Notes: generated by a model from the letters alone, not told the origin. Positions 35,276 to 49,087 are shown, numbered from the stretch's first letter. The stretch is DNA of 64,000 bases from Knoxdaviesia capensis (GCA_001510575.1 LNGK01000007.1:1-64000); one strand, 5' to 3'. Numbers and translations: made by a program.

Positions 35276-38200
35276 ATGATTCGCCTACCTCAACTTCTCG
35301 GATACCTTGAAGCCGGCCGATTTACAAATCCCGATGCTGCTGAAGATGATCCCAGAGTCGTGGGGAATTTCCCTCCCCCAGGAATTGTCTGGCCCGAGAA
35401 GTACTGGGTATATTTAACAGACACCCTTCCAAGGGAGCAGGTCTCATCCACTCCTTCAGAAATGCCAAGCGACGAGGAGCCCGAGCTAGATGTTGCTAAT
35501 ATCAATTTCGTTCATACGGTCGAGGGCCTCCGTATCTGGGAACAATTGAAGTTGCCCATTATATGCTCGATGTGTTGCTCTGACCTCCAGCGCCCTTTCG
35601 GCGAGACCTTCAACCTGGCGCGTTTGCACTGGGAGTACCACCACTGCACGACCTGTGCAGACTTCTTTGTCTGTGGAGATTGTATCAAGCTCACCAGTGC
35701 TCGTCTCGCGATTCTGATTCATGAAATGCATGGGCGGATTGTGCAGATTGGGGCGCGGCCCTACTGGGCACCATCGCATGATGGTAGTGAGCTCGAACAA
35801 CTTGCAGAGTTTTACGGGGTCAACGATGAAGACTCCTTCTTCCTCTATTTCCCCTGGACATTCCACTGCTTCAACAAAACAGATGTGGTCCGGGAAACCA
35901 ATCGGCAAGCCATTACACAAACGTTACAACTGCTCGGCGTGATTCCTGGTCTGGGCGCCTCAATGGGGGTAAGCCCGGGCGATGCTCTTGATAGTGCCCG
36001 TTTCTTCAACACACCCGTGGACTGGAATATCCGAATCTTCTCGTCCGGTCGGTGGAAGCAGTTTCACGAGCGCCTGGGCCCACTTATTACTGCGCGGCTA
36101 CAGCTGGCTGCGCGGTCAAGAGAACTGTCTGCCTTGATGGGCAGAGTTCGGAAGTTTATAGTGGAAAAAGAAAACGTCTACGGCGTCGGCGACATTCCGC
36201 TTCACGAAAGCATTCGTGAGCGTTCCATCAATGGCTATCATAAGCTGCTCGGGGCTTTTACACTCTATCTTGTCCCATTGCATGTCATGAGTGTTCAAAA
36301 CGCCAGCATCGACAAAGACAGCCTTAAGAAGTTCTTGCACACAAATTACGAAGATATGAACTTCTTGGAGGCGTCGGGAATCAGTGAACCCGAACCAATC
36401 TCCGCCGACAGCCCGCTTGTTAAAGCTGGAGATGTGGGAGCGCGCCACCCGGGGTCAAGCAGTCACCTTAGCAATGCACTCTTCACGGAAGGCCAAAGAC
36501 TGTGGAAAATGTTCGAAGTCTTGTTTCGGGATGACAGTCGCTATGCGGAACTCTGCACTCCAGAAGAGCTGAATGATTTTGTGCCGTGGTTTGACCGATA
36601 TGTAAGTGTTCTGACCGAAGTATTTAGTGAAACGAGCTAACTTTTCGCAGACGCACAACTGGAAACTTCGCATTGCAACGGATGGCGAACTCCGTGAACA
36701 GTTATTTCAGCAGCAATATCAATCGGTAAGTTTGAGCTGCTAATACGCCCGTTGTGACACACGCTGACATTCTTGTAGATATCTTTAGCCGTCTCCTACT
36801 TAACGGAAGACCAGTCACCTTCGCTGACAACGATGCAACGAAACGAAGAGGCAACTGTCCAGCGTATACTCGGGGACCACGACGTATCATTTACCCAGTT
36901 CGCAATTCTCGCAAAGAGGATTTCTGGGCTCCCATATCTCAACGATGTGTTGGAGGCGCAACTCACGTTTCTCGATCAGGGGTACTACAACAAGGCGGGC
37001 ACGTGTTTACAGTATATAATGGATCCAGTGAATCAGGTGGGATATCAGGATATGTCTGAGCAGGCCACCCTTTGTCCAACGTTCGCTTGTATTGTTGCAA
37101 TTACAGCGTATGCGCGCTGCTTCACGGATGGCGAATGGGTGAAGTCGCTTTCGACGGTTTCGGGTCTTTTCAGGCTTCACTGCCTTTCGTCCGCTCGAGA
37201 CATTGCATCCCTAGACCAACAGGATCTTTTTGCTTGTGTAAGTCCGACCTCCACGGTTTCCCCCCTGTGGACACCTGAAACTAACACGTCCAGTTGAACC
37301 TCGAAATCATCTACCACAAAACTGTCTTGGCTACATACCGAGATATCGCCCGTCTAATCCCTGCGGAAAGAGCCGTACAACGTTTGCAACACATCCAGAT
37401 CTGCCTCATTCCATATGTTGCAGAGAGTCATGCTTCGTTTTCGGACCTGCTTTGGCAGATGGCCAAGCTTGAAATTGAGCTTGGCAAAAAACCCTGGCGC
37501 AATCAATACATCGAGGTGGAGGCGTCGTTCAGTTGGTCTGATTTCCGCATCGATCCTCCAACGGCAGTTCCGGTCTTAGACCGCCTCCGTGGGATCTTTG
37601 CACCGCCCGTGCAACGACCTTATCACGAGGGGAGTGTTATTGACGCCATTCGTGGACATATCGAGTTGATGTATGCCGAAACCTTGAAACGGCAAGATGA
37701 CGATGACGGTGCAAACGAAGCAGCAGCAAAAGCTCACGAGCTTTATAAAGCTGCCGGGTCTGAGATGGGGGTTCTTGACGTTGAGATTTGGAACCTCGTC
37801 CCGGATTCTTTTGCGGATGTCGAGCCAATTTACACCAAACTTCGCGAGCTCAATGAAATCGCTCGGCTTCAGGAGGTGAGAAAGATAATCATCCCCGCTG
37901 GCCCCGACCAAATTACCAAAGCGGCCATGGCCGAAGCTGAAGCCGAAGCCGAAATCAATGGTGAGACGGCAACAGCAACGAGCGGCCCGCAGCCACTTAC
38001 GGCCGTCACTTGGCCGACTCGCCAACGTGTTGATCTCAGGGATCTTGCACTCGAGGCAGGAGACATGATTTCGTATTACCGCCGGACCTTGCGCAAATAT
38101 GCGGGAGATGACGTCGTCGGCGCCTCAATCCAGGCTGCCGAGACGGTTTTGCGCATGCCGGCCCCAGTGCACAGCATGTCTCTGTCTACGCTGGCAACGT

Positions 38201-41049
38201 ATAACCTGTGTAAGGCATACGTGACAACCGGGAACTTTTTCGACGCCGCCCTGAACGGGATGATGCACCTTGGACTTGTCGCTGTCCAGAACGACGCAGA
38301 GAATATCCAGCGAGCTGTGCTTGCGGTGTTGAATGTGTTTTCTGCCGCCATGGCGGCGGACCCGAAGCTTTACTCCCGGCTGCCAGAACTGGCAAGGTAC
38401 TGGAAGGCATGGATTACGGATGAATCCATAGCACGGTGGGACGCTGGCTCTCCCCGGTGTGACGAAATCGAGCGGTGCATTGAAGCCGCCTTATTTCTGC
38501 CCCTCGCTGTCTCACCAAGAATCGCCACAGCTGCGTCCCACGCAGAGCCGAGCCAGTATGGCAGGGATTTCGATCTTGTGCTAATGCGGCACCTCCGTAT
38601 TGCTTGTGATCTCTATTCTGTCTTGCCAGTATACAATGCTTCGGCGATCCTTCCCCGAATTACCCGTGCTATTGCGAGCACTGCTGCATATATCGGGAAC
38701 AACGAGCTGGCGATCCGGTGTCTATGGGACGGAGTTGGAATCTGCCACTCGGGTGATGACTACTCGCTGGCCATGATCCGCATGGAAGCCGGGCGCCTAA
38801 TGACAGAGCTGGCATCAAAGGACCCGGAACACTGGGCGCCCCACGTGGCGGTCCCTGGCCGGCGTCTCCTCGCGTGGGCGGCTAGATCGAGTGCGTCCCT
38901 GGGACTATCTGGCGCAACCATGATGTCAATGGAGGCTAATGTGTCGCTGTTGTCATCAATTGCCGACGAAGCGCGCGCGTGTAAGCGAGTCATTGATGTG
39001 CTCGTAGCAGGCGAAAATCCCAGCAGCGATCTTGTGCAGGTAATTGGCGAGCTGATCCTACGTACTTCAAAGCTCCTGAAGTGGTCGACCGGAGTATCCC
39101 TGAAAATCGAGCGTGTCTTGTAAGCTTACCCCAGTCGAGTGGTACTAAGATTCATTGCTAACCGTCTTCTGCATCTTAGTGAAAGGATAGCGGAGGCTGT
39201 CACAATCGCCAGCCCGTTTAACCGGACGATTAACCTCGTACACCTTGCAGATAACTACTTATTCCGGGAGGCACGCCAGCTGACACTGGAAGTGTCGGTA
39301 ATGGCTCGGAGCATTGAAGCCATGTCCGGGTTAAGACAGGGCACCATGTTCTGGAATGCTGTGCAGAGATTCAAGGCGTCTGTGCTGTCATTCCAATACA
39401 GCCAGATTCTCCCCGCACATATGCTCCGGGATATCCAGGGGAGCAGACGAGCGTTGGAGTTGTACCAGCGCGAGCAGTCGCTCCTAGACGAACTCCCTCA
39501 ATCGATTCTTGACGGCAGGCTCAATGCGCTACGCCTCCATATGGCAGACTACCCCGAGCTGGTAGCGCTTTTGTCCCGTCGGATGCGCAAGGGCGTGCAG
39601 ATGGAAGAGCTTGACGCGCTCAGCTCGACAATTGCCAAACATCGCGGGCCTGGGTATACTACTAAGCCCAGTGATACTGTTTGTATTGTCGACTGGATAG
39701 CATTGCGCGGAAAGTTCATGATCGTCGGCTACGACCTGACCACCAGCAAGATCTGCATGATGACCCGCATCGAGACTCCAACCCCGAAGGAGATCGATGA
39801 GTGGATCGCCAAGATCGTCAATGTCGCTCCAGAGTTTCTCGAAGAGACCCTTGGAACGATGGAGAGTCTGAAGATGCTCCAGCCGCTGGTTGCACCAATC
39901 GCGGAAGCCTGTCCAGCTGGTGCAACTCTGGTCCTGTCTCCCGCGCAGGCATTAAGCCGAGTCCCGTTGCACGCCATCCCATATTCCAACGAAGACGACC
40001 AACCTTTGATTCATTACCATCCGGTCGCGTATGCCCCGAGCGGCGCCGTGCTCAAGACGTGCGTGGACCGTGCCTTCCAGGCTTCAAAAGAACCGAGCAC
40101 GGAGTCTGAAGCGCCGAAGACGCACGCGGGTGGTAGCGGGGAATCGGAAACAAGCGCCTCGATGCGAGCACGCCTGGTCAACTGCTACGACGAAGATGGC
40201 GCACGCGGGATTGAAGCAATGCAAGACCTGGAGAGTGTGCTGGGCCGGGCCAAGATCCCGATATCCATCAAGCGGTTTGACGCGGTGTCTGCAAACACTC
40301 TGAAGACGGTGATGCCCGACTCGGATATTTTGCATTTCCACGGCCATGTCAGCGGAGGCGGTTTGCGACAGTCGCTGTCGCTCATGCCGGAAGATGAAGT
40401 GCTGGTTGATTCTCTGGGCGCAACCGAAGTGAAAGATCCATTGAAGGCGCCGGGGGGACCAGAGGAAGACGAGGCAACAGCAGACAAGCAGCCCTCATCC
40501 TCCCAGCTCTCGACCTTGCACAAGCCCGAGATGTCCGTCGACGCCCAGGCGTTTGGTCTGAGTGAGGTGTACGCCGCCGACATCAGCGCGCGACTGGTCC
40601 TGCTCATTGGGTGCGGTTCGGGCGAGCTGGTGGTCAGCCAGGGTGACGATGCTCTGGGGCTGGTCAATGGCTTCCTGGCAGCCGGGGTGCCGACGGTGAT
40701 CGGTACGCTATGGCCGCTAGAAAACCACGACGGCCGGCGGTTTTCGTCCCGGTTTTACCGGGAAGCGTTCCCGCCGCCGGAAGCCGTCGGGGCAGATTCC
40801 GGCGACGACACGGCCGAGTCCACCACACACAGCGAACCTGAACAGCCGCCGCCAGCCGCAGGCTCAAGCGATAACTTGATCAACCTTGCCGTTGCTGTTC
40901 AGGCGTCTGTGAACCACATGCGCCTCTGCCAGCGGCCAAGATGCCAGCAGCGCACAGCGGAAGCAAGATTGAAGTGCCATCCCAGTTCGCCGTATTCGTG
41001 GGCGCCTTTTGTGGCTTGGGGCAGCTGGGTGATGGTGCCGGGTGTATGA
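35276..41049 (+). CDS. Large ZZ-like zinc finger / helical repeat / CHAT-domain protease
   Basis: Exons 35276-36601, 36651-36725, 36779-37237, 37294-39119 and 39180-41049 give 1851 aa in frame. I start at the ATG giving MIRLPQLL because no upstream in-frame ATG exists. Residues 97-152 form a ZZ-like finger: C97/C100, C124/C127, C133/C136, H149/H152. Residues about 200-1450 are largely helical, TPR-like in character, with an acidic Ala/Glu run near 840. The C-terminus is a CHAT caspase-fold peptidase: HFHGH (His1614-His1618, catalytic His probably 1618), LLIGCGSGE with Cys1707, then the family block AAGVPTVIGTLWPLEN. CHAT enzymes are cysteine proteases related to separase and caspases, usually fused to sensor repeats. 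An acidic insert lies between His and Cys. The last intron (60 bp) removes an apparent TAA at 39121. The substrate is unknown; the divergent 285-aa neighbour is a candidate. Confidence 0.87.
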
Positions 41050-41455
41050 TTGGCTTTACTTGTACCGTATCACAGAATGGATACTGTCGTTCTTTGGATC
41101 TCTAACTGGATGCAAGAACTTGTGTTTTCCCAGAAGATTGTGTCGTTTTTGGGTCTGGAGTTGAATGTTAGGGTTGTTTTTTCTAAGAAGATTGAATGGA
41201 GGTTTGACTGTATGAAGCGAACGGCGTGTTTGTGACGGACGACAAACACTCGCCCTGGTTCCCTTCGTTTATATATATGCCTCGACCCGGCTTCTCTCAG
41301 TTATGCGCGATACAGATCGACCGAAAGTTTTGTATGTTCGTTTTCGATAAAAACCCTTTGCAAATGGAGATGAACACGGACGGCAAAGCCGGCCGATAGA
41401 CAAGTGACATGAAAGAAACAAGAGACATGCAGAGGCTACATGAAATAGTAGATAC
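41050..41455. other. Convergent intergenic region
   Basis: About 400 bp between the CHAT stop and the phosphodiesterase stop; both genes end here. T-rich 3' UTR-like sequence; nothing else recognised. Confidence 0.6.
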
Positions 41456-42798
41456 TTACATAGCGGTGGGAAACCTTGGTCGCCCAAGCCACCCTCTTAC
41501 TGTGTATATTGTTGACATGACCGTCACCAGAGCCTGCACGAACGCCACGCGCGAGTATAGCTGGATGGATTTCCAGAGTCCTACGCGGTAGCCGTCCTCC
41601 CACGATCCGCCGCCAACAGACGGCACCGACAATCGGAGAAGACCAGACATCTCAGTTGCTACGCCGAGACTTCCCGGCATCGGCTGCGTGCGCCACTTGG
41701 CCGAAACCTCCAGGAACAGCTTGGGATCGTCGGTGATAACACCATCCAGCCCGCGCTCAATACACCACCGCATCCACGCTTCGTCGTTGACCGTCCACGT
41801 CAACACCGGGCGGTACGAAGAGTCGTCGCCGTCAGTCGTTGCGCGCGCCTCTGCAATGAACCTAGAGCCAGGCCACCCCACCAACGAGGCCTGGAGCATG
41901 CTAAAGGACGTTCCCGCTGGTGCCGCCTTTAAGACAGTGTGCGCGTATCGAGCCGAGTATCCAATTAGAGCAAGGGGGAACGTGGGAAGGACGTCCGCGG
42001 CAATGCGAAGACATGCCATCTGTAGCTTTTACGTTAGACGCACGATACTCGAATGTACGGTTGTCAGTGTATCTTACATTCCAGCAGCCAATAATCACGC
42101 GCTGGTTCCACGGAGTGCCGACAGCGCCGACCTTGCTCATGGCTTCCGCGATTCCTTTAATTAAAGAATGAGCATCGTCCTCGAGCTGAAAGAGTAATAC
42201 AGGGGTGTGGACACCAATCCCGTAGTGTCAGCAGTCGGACCCGACCCAAGAGCCAAGCCAAGACTTGGAAGAGGCAAGCCAAATGTGCGAGTTATGGGCA
42301 GTCTAGCACTGACTGGCAACTGGTCGTCGCAGGAGCAATCTCACCTTTAGATCAAGCATAAGCCAAGCATGCTGGTTTCCGGGCTTTGCCATAAAATCCA
42401 AGAGATCGGAAAACCGCGGCATCGGCACACACGGTTCGCGCAAAGTTCGCAGCGCGCTAATCTCGTCCCAGGTGCATTCCGCGACCTTTTTGTCCACGCC
42501 AAAGCACCGTTTTAGGGAGGGATCCTGACGAGGAAAATCATCAGCACATAGGTTTTCACGATACCCAAAAAAAAGTGTCGACACTGATCGTAGCGAAAGG
42601 GTTACGTACATGGGATAGAACGACCTCGTTATCTTTTGAGAGGCGCAGGTCGGTCTCCAGGCCGTGGGCCCCAACTGCAAGTGCGCCGCTGAAGGCCTCA
42701 ATGGTGTTCTCCGGAAACGCGGCTCTGTATCCACGATGTGCGATTGCCTGCGGCAGGCCGCTGGACGCGAGGCGACGTGCCCACGGGGCGGAAGGCAT
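41456..42798 (-). CDS. Glycerophosphodiester phosphodiesterase family protein (Pgc1-like)
   Basis: Four exons on the minus strand, 42798-42610, 42524-42345, 42185-42078 and 42019-41456, give 346 aa in frame. The GDPD TIM-barrel signature is complete: HRG at 21-23 (catalytic His21), PENT at 29-32, E48 and D50 as metal ligands, His63-Asp64 as the second catalytic His, and a LDLK block at 120-123 for the second acidic site. A later GVITDDP block marks the end of the barrel. The C-terminus has a hydrophobic segment (about 315-335) suitable as a membrane anchor. Length, domain and C-terminal anchor resemble yeast Pgc1, a phosphatidylglycerol-specific phospholipase C of mitochondria and lipid droplets; that assignment is inference. 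Introns are GT-AG. Confidence 0.88.
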
Positions 42799-43632
42799 GG
42801 TGATGTGAAGGGTCTAGATCAACGAAAACGCGCAGAGAAGACGAGATTCGGGATGGGGACGCATCTCTGATGTTTCAAAAATGAAAATCATGGGTCGGGT
42901 CTTGTATATAGACCAGCTTTATACCAGTGAGTTGTGTTTTGCACGCGGACAGAACGTGCTCGAGCTAGGCGGAGTTTTGAGGGTTTACGGGATCAGGATC
43001 ACGGAGATAAAAAGCTAAACCCCTTGCGTCAATGGCTAATGGTAGAGGCCATGATTTCACAAGGATTGAACAACGGCGGCTTCATCGCCTGATTAACCTA
43101 CTGAATAGAAAAACACCTTGACGAGGCCAGCAAATGCCATGTGCGCGTACACTGATAGTCCACCCCTGACAGTCTCGAAATCTTCGCTGCGGGAATGAGC
43201 AGTTCGCCTCGCATCGCGGTTGGGACCTGTGGAATCTGGTCTCTGCACCACTGACAATCAGACAAGGTGCACTACGCTTCTGTGAATAATGCTGTCAAGA
43301 TGGTACAGTAGGTTTGGTGAGTGGCGAGCGATCTTAGGTGCCTCCATTTTCGCCCTGCGCACACGCGGAGGATATTTCCCGTTGAACCCCCAAATTCCCT
43401 TGCCAAAGCCGTATCAACAGATCTTATCTCTGCACACTCCATAAGCGCCCTCTAGGAAATGCGACATCGAAAACGGTTCCGGCACCATTTAGCCGTTCGT
43501 TCATGACAGACCCAGCAGGGAGGGTCTGGGTTTTGAGACAAGTCAACGCACGCAGGCAGCACGCCACATAAGGGAACGCCGCCACACCATGCCGAGATTC
43601 CCGTTCCTGACGAGCTTATCTCATGCAGGCTG
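42799..43632. other. Intergenic region upstream of the phosphodiesterase gene
   Basis: About 830 bp of unique, unmutated sequence. TATA-like CTTGTATATAG at about 42900 would serve the minus-strand gene. It ends with GGCTG (43628-43632), the target duplication of the Copia-2 element. No gene seen. Confidence 0.55.
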
Positions 43633-43829
43633 TGTGAGGAAGGACGGAAATGCGTGGATCACGTGACCGGTGGGCTGAAGCCTGGTTCTAGCTAGCCTAT
43701 AAATGCTGGACTTCTGTCCATTTCTAGTCTAGCCCATTTCTTCCTCCTACATCTAACTTTTTATGCAGATGTTCAATTATCAAGTTCATTTCCATTAACT
43801 TATCTATTTTCCTTATTAGTTAGCTAATA
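43633..43829 (+). repeat. 5' LTR of Copia-2
   Basis: 197 bp, TGTGAGGAAGG to AGCTAATA. It differs from the 3' LTR only by C-to-T or G-to-A changes, mostly in the last 40 bp next to the interior. A TATA-like CCTATAAATG lies inside. Confidence 0.93.
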
Positions 43830-43845
43830 GATTATGAGACCAAGT
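43830..43845 (+). other. Primer binding site of Copia-2 resembling the tRNA-Met anticodon arm
   Basis: GATTATGAGACC follows the 5' LTR directly. Its complement GGTCTCATAATC resembles the anticodon stem-loop (CAU) of an elongator tRNA-Met. This implies the same half-tRNA priming as in Copia-1. Confidence 0.65.
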
Positions 43846-46800
43846 TTAATTTAAGCAAGATAGTCTATTTATCTTTTATTTCTTTTATTCTAATTAATTT
43901 TTTTTCTTCCTCTTCGTCTCTCTTATTTTCCACAAGCTAGCAATTGGCCTGTGAAGCCATTAGTGAAGTAACAACTATAACCCCTAATAATAAATCGTGG
44001 TGGCCGCCGCCGTCTAACCGCCCCTAACACTACTATAGACTTAGTTATTTAATTAAACTCTTAAGTTATAACTCCGTTAATATTAACGGAATTCTCGCGT
44101 TCCCCTTCTCCCGTTTCTAATTCTAATTCTAATTAGAAATTAATTACTAACGCTATTCCCTAATAATCTCGATTAGTTCCTAATAGAAATTCTATTCCTT
44201 CTATAATACCGAGTTTTCCCGGTCTTTTTCGTGTACCTACTATAACTAACCGACCTCCTTCCGCCTGCATAGTATTATCCCCGTCTTTATATTCCGTCGT
44301 TATAGAGGATTTTATTCCATTACCTATAATAACTAGCACTAACTAAGTAATTAATCTATCTAAGTAGAAGTAGATACTTAATTAATAATACTAGCTAATA
44401 GATAGCCGTACTTAGCGTGCGTGGGCCCTATCTTTCCGTACTATAATTATCTATACTAGTTTAAAGCCGGATAATTTCAGTTATCTTAATAAGTAAAATA
44501 ATCTACTCGTAAGAGGTAAAATACTAAAGAATATATCTAGTATTATAAGATAAATTATAGTTAATAGTACGAATGTTTTTAATATCTAGAATAAGTTATC
44601 TAATCGTTTTAACTATAATAGCTAGAAGACTAAGTTCTAAGTATTAGAAGATCTATTAGACGTTAGTATATATACGATAAAAAAGGGTAAAAAATTTATT
44701 ACCTTTCTTTCGCGTTTTAACTAAAAATAGCTAGAAGTCTAGCGTTATAGAGCTAAAATTACCGATAAGATTAAGACCGTGCTACTACTAATAGTAGCGA
44801 AAGATACGTTTAATACTAAAACGTAAGTTACTACGCGTATCGTAGTATAGTTAGATAGGACTTCTAACGAGTACTATAGATAGTTAGTATAGTTGTTCTA
44901 AGAACGAGAAAGAGTTACGAAAGACCTAAAGAAGCTAGACCGAAAAGATAACTCGAAGTCTAATAATAAGTTTAATTCGAACGATAAGAATAATAATAAC
45001 ACTCGTAATAGTAGTGCTGGCTAGAGTGACTAGAAGAAGTCCGGTTTATAACCTATAATTTAATATAGATACTATAACCGTCTTAGCTATAAAGAGCGCG
45101 ACTATCGAATTAAGGTACGTAAGTAATAATAGTAGAAGTCTTCTACTATATTAGGTGACGTAAACGTAAGTGCGAATATAATTAGTTATAAAAGAGTTGT
45201 AAGCGCGATGGTAATAACTAATGATACGTTTGAGAGACGTTAAAAGACTATGAGTGAGTCTTCCCTTTCTTCTTTTTCTTTTCCTATTAATACTATAAAA
45301 TATTTTAAAGAAGTGATTAGCTATAACCTATTTACCTACTTATTAAGCTATTCTAGAATAGATTAGCTATTCGATATAGGTACGTCTATATATTCTATAA
45401 ACGATGAGCGATAGTTCGAGAAAGGTACTATTAAAGAGACTCGTATACGTATAATTATAGGTAGAGGACCTATCTATACTATAAAGCGTAGAAACGTCGT
45501 TATTAATATTAGGACTTTATCTAGTATTATTTCTATGCGTATTAAAGATGTTTTACTAATTATAATATTTCCGATTTATATTTTTAGCGGTAAGGTTCTA
45601 TACCGTAATAGAGGTAAGATTCTAGGTAATAGTATTTTTAATGCTAAAGACGTCTTGATTTCCGAGATCGATATGGAAAGCCGAGGATTCTTTATGTGAG
45701 TTATATCTTCCGGAGAACCTGTGGTGAGAAAGCCTATGTCTGTTTCTACTTTGAAGCCCGTATGTGCTCCTATTATCCGTAATTCTATACTAGAGGAGAC
45801 CGTCTCTTTAAACCCGTCTAGTTATTATAGTTACCCTATAAAAGACTATGGTTATGGTTCTAGATATCCCCCCTTAAAAGATATTCGTAGTTATAATTAT
45901 TACTACCGGAATAATGATCTTAGTTCTAGGCGTCCCCCCTTAAAAGACGCTTGTAGTGTCCGTTACTATTAGAAAAACGGTGGTTCTAGTAGTCTCTATG
46001 TAAAAGACTAGCACTCGTCTAATTCTTATTCTAATAAACGAACTAATATTAATCGTTACTTAAAAGCTTTACGTAAGTATTAAGTATACGTTAACGCTTA
46101 CGCCTAATATATAAACGACTAGGATATCTAAGTGCCGAGGTTCTTTTAAAGATACTATAGTCTATTGAAGGAGTATTAGTAAATAAGTTAAGTGTAAAAG
46201 CGTATATTAACGATTTAGGCCTATGTGAGGCGTATAAGATCTCGAAGATCTCGAAGTTTAGGCTAAAAGATAGGCGGATAAGGGCTAAACGTATTAGATA
46301 GGTGTTATATTACGACGTTACTAAGATATCGGTATAAACCTTTAAGGGAGAGAGGTACTTTCTCGTTATTATAGATGATTTTTCTAAAATAAAGTTTATT
46401 TATATTCTAGATAAAAAGTCAAAAGCCGGTAACGAAATTAAGAATATAATTTAGTATGTGATAAATATTACCGACTCTATTCCGGAGTTAATTATTATAG
46501 ATAATGGGACGGACGTATAAATTAAGATAATTACTAAGTTTACGAATAGAATTAGTTCGAAAGTTAATCCTTCCCTAGCTTATAGTTATACCTATAATAG
46601 TGGCGCTAAAAGAGCTATAAAGGAACTAGTAATCCGTATAAGGGTAACTATAATATAGTAAAGTATTCCGATATACCTGTGGGGATATATCTTAGAAGCT
46701 ATTACTTAACTAATTAATCTAACGGTTAATAGCTACGGTTCTAGTCTTACGGAACGTTAGTAGAGCTAGATACCCGTAGCTAAACGGGATTTTTAGCTAA

Positions 46801-49087
46801 ATATTATATACCTACGAACTTTAGGTTTACGTATGATTATTTACGTGCCTATAGAGGTTAGAGCGCGCGTAAATAGTGATTTACCTAGTAAATTTACTCT
46901 ATAAGGAGAATTTAGCTTATTAGTTAGTTACTAAGGTATATATTTATATAAAGTGTAGGTACCTAAGTTTCGAAAGGTCTAGATTTCGTCTAATATGAGA
47001 ATTCTAGAGGACCTAGAGGAAAAACTACCTAATATTCTAAAGTTATAGCCGAAGGGAACTTTCGCTAAAAAGAAGATCACGCGTGTGGTCACCTAGAATA
47101 GAGACTAGGTGGATTTCGATAACCTAGTTATCGCTTATAAGTATAATAATCTAGTACGACGACTTACTAAGAGGAGTTCGGATGCTAGTCCTAACGCTAT
47201 TAATTTAATAACTTATATTAACGAATCTTTAGATTAGCTCGTAGATTAGCCCGATGATTTAATTAAGGCTAGTTTTTCTAATCCGCTAACGATAATATTA
47301 GCTCTAAGGGGCGCGAATGCTAACGAATAGTTAGATGCTAGACTTATAGAATTAATAAATATGTTTAACTAGGGAGTCTTCGAATTCGTTAAGTCGCTGC
47401 CGTCCGGATATAGGCCGATTATAGCTAAATAGGTGCTAAAGTCTAAATACGATAAGTATAGATAGATTATTAAACGGAAAGTACGTATTATAGCCCGTAG
47501 ATTTTAATAGCGTAAGGGCTTCGATTATTAGGAAACCTTCGCCGTAATATCGTACGTTACGACGTAGAGAGTAATATTAGCTATTATAGCTAAAGAATAT
47601 TTAGCTATGCGATAGTTAGACGTTATAGTAGCTTTCTTATATAGACTCCTAGAAGAGGAGGTATATATACGATAATATAAAGGAATAGTTTAACTAATAT
47701 ATAAAATTAGACGACGTGATCCGGATTTCGTCTATAACTTAGGTTAGATAGAGAAATCGTTTATTCGTCTAAAACGAGTATTATATAGTCTAAAGTAAGC
47801 TAGCCGATAGTAGTAGCTAAGACTCTATGATATGCTTCTACGTATAGGTTTTACGAGACTATAAACTAATAAAGCGTTATTTTACTAATAAAAAGACGGT
47901 ATGATTCTAGTTATATATATCGATAACGTTCTATACTTCGGATAGAAAGAGGATATACTAATTGATTTCGAACTAGAACTCTAAGAGTATCTGAAAGTGG
48001 ACCTAATAGGTAAGCTACGGTAGTTATTAGGAGTAGTAATCGGTATTAACTTTAACTCCTATTCTATATACTAGATATAATATATAGAAGTAATTATAGT
48101 AAACGTAGGATTCGATATCTCCGTAACGCGACTAGTATCTATTCCGATATCCGGTATCGACTTAACTACTTTAGACGGCGAAAGGCTTTTTACTACTGAT
48201 ATAGATAGATATCGATCCCTAATCGGTTAACTTATCTACTTAATAATAATGACGAGACCTAATTTAGTATTTTCTATTTACTATTACGTAGCTTTTACTA
48301 ATTATGTAACTATTCCTCTATTCGTATTACTAAGACGGATCGTTAGATACTTATCGGCGATGACGAACTTATCCTTAAGATATAAGAGACCTTCTAAGCT
48401 AGATTTTTTACCTATGTTAATAGTTAGCTTTTTAGATGCTAGCTATAATACTATACCGAATGGCCGCTCTATGATAGGATAGGTCCTATTAATCTAAGGT
48501 AGTCCGGTCGCTTAGGTAAGTAGAAAGTAAGTGGTTATTGCCTAATCGATTGTTAAAGCTGAATATGTAGTAGTAAATGTAGTAACTAAGGAAGCTTTGT
48601 AGCTACGTAATTTCCTATATAAAATTAACCGCTCCTATGATATCCGTCTGCGCGTCGATAATGTTAGTGCTCTAAAGCTTATTAATAACCCGAGATTCTA
48701 TAATAAGAGTAAGTATATATACCCGAAATTTTATCTAATTCGGGAATCTATTCGTTCTAAGTTTTTATCTATTGAATACGTTCTAAACACGGAATAAATA
48801 GCTAATATCTTAACTAAGCTACTTGGTTTTTAGCTTTATGACCGATTTCGAAGTGCTCTTATGAAATGAAATATAGTTTTTTTTTCCTTCTTATTCCTGT
48901 TCGTTCTGAAGGTTTTTAGGTTTTTATGTATTTTCTTTTCCTGTGCTTCCTGTATTGAAGTTTTTTTTGTGAGATTTTCTTCCCGTGCTGAAGTTTTTTT
49001 TTTCCTCCTGATGATGGCATTCCTGTATTGTTTGTTCCGAGGGGCGTATGTTGAGCGTATGTTGAACGTATTTGCGTCCGAGGGGCG

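Noticed and set aside
39121..39123. In-frame TAA separating the helical part of the CHAT protein from its catalytic domain (possible null allele or readthrough).
   Set aside because: It lies in a 60-bp intron (39120-39179) with GTAAGC donor, GCTAAC branch point and TTAG acceptor. Removal keeps frame.
39120..39134. A 15-nt GTAAGC...CAG segment that would also restore frame if spliced.
   Set aside because: Far too short for the spliceosome; the 60-bp intron explains the site.
45721..48482. Short open frames inside Copia-2 as possible new small genes.
   Set aside because: They are fragments of the decayed pol frame between RIP stops.
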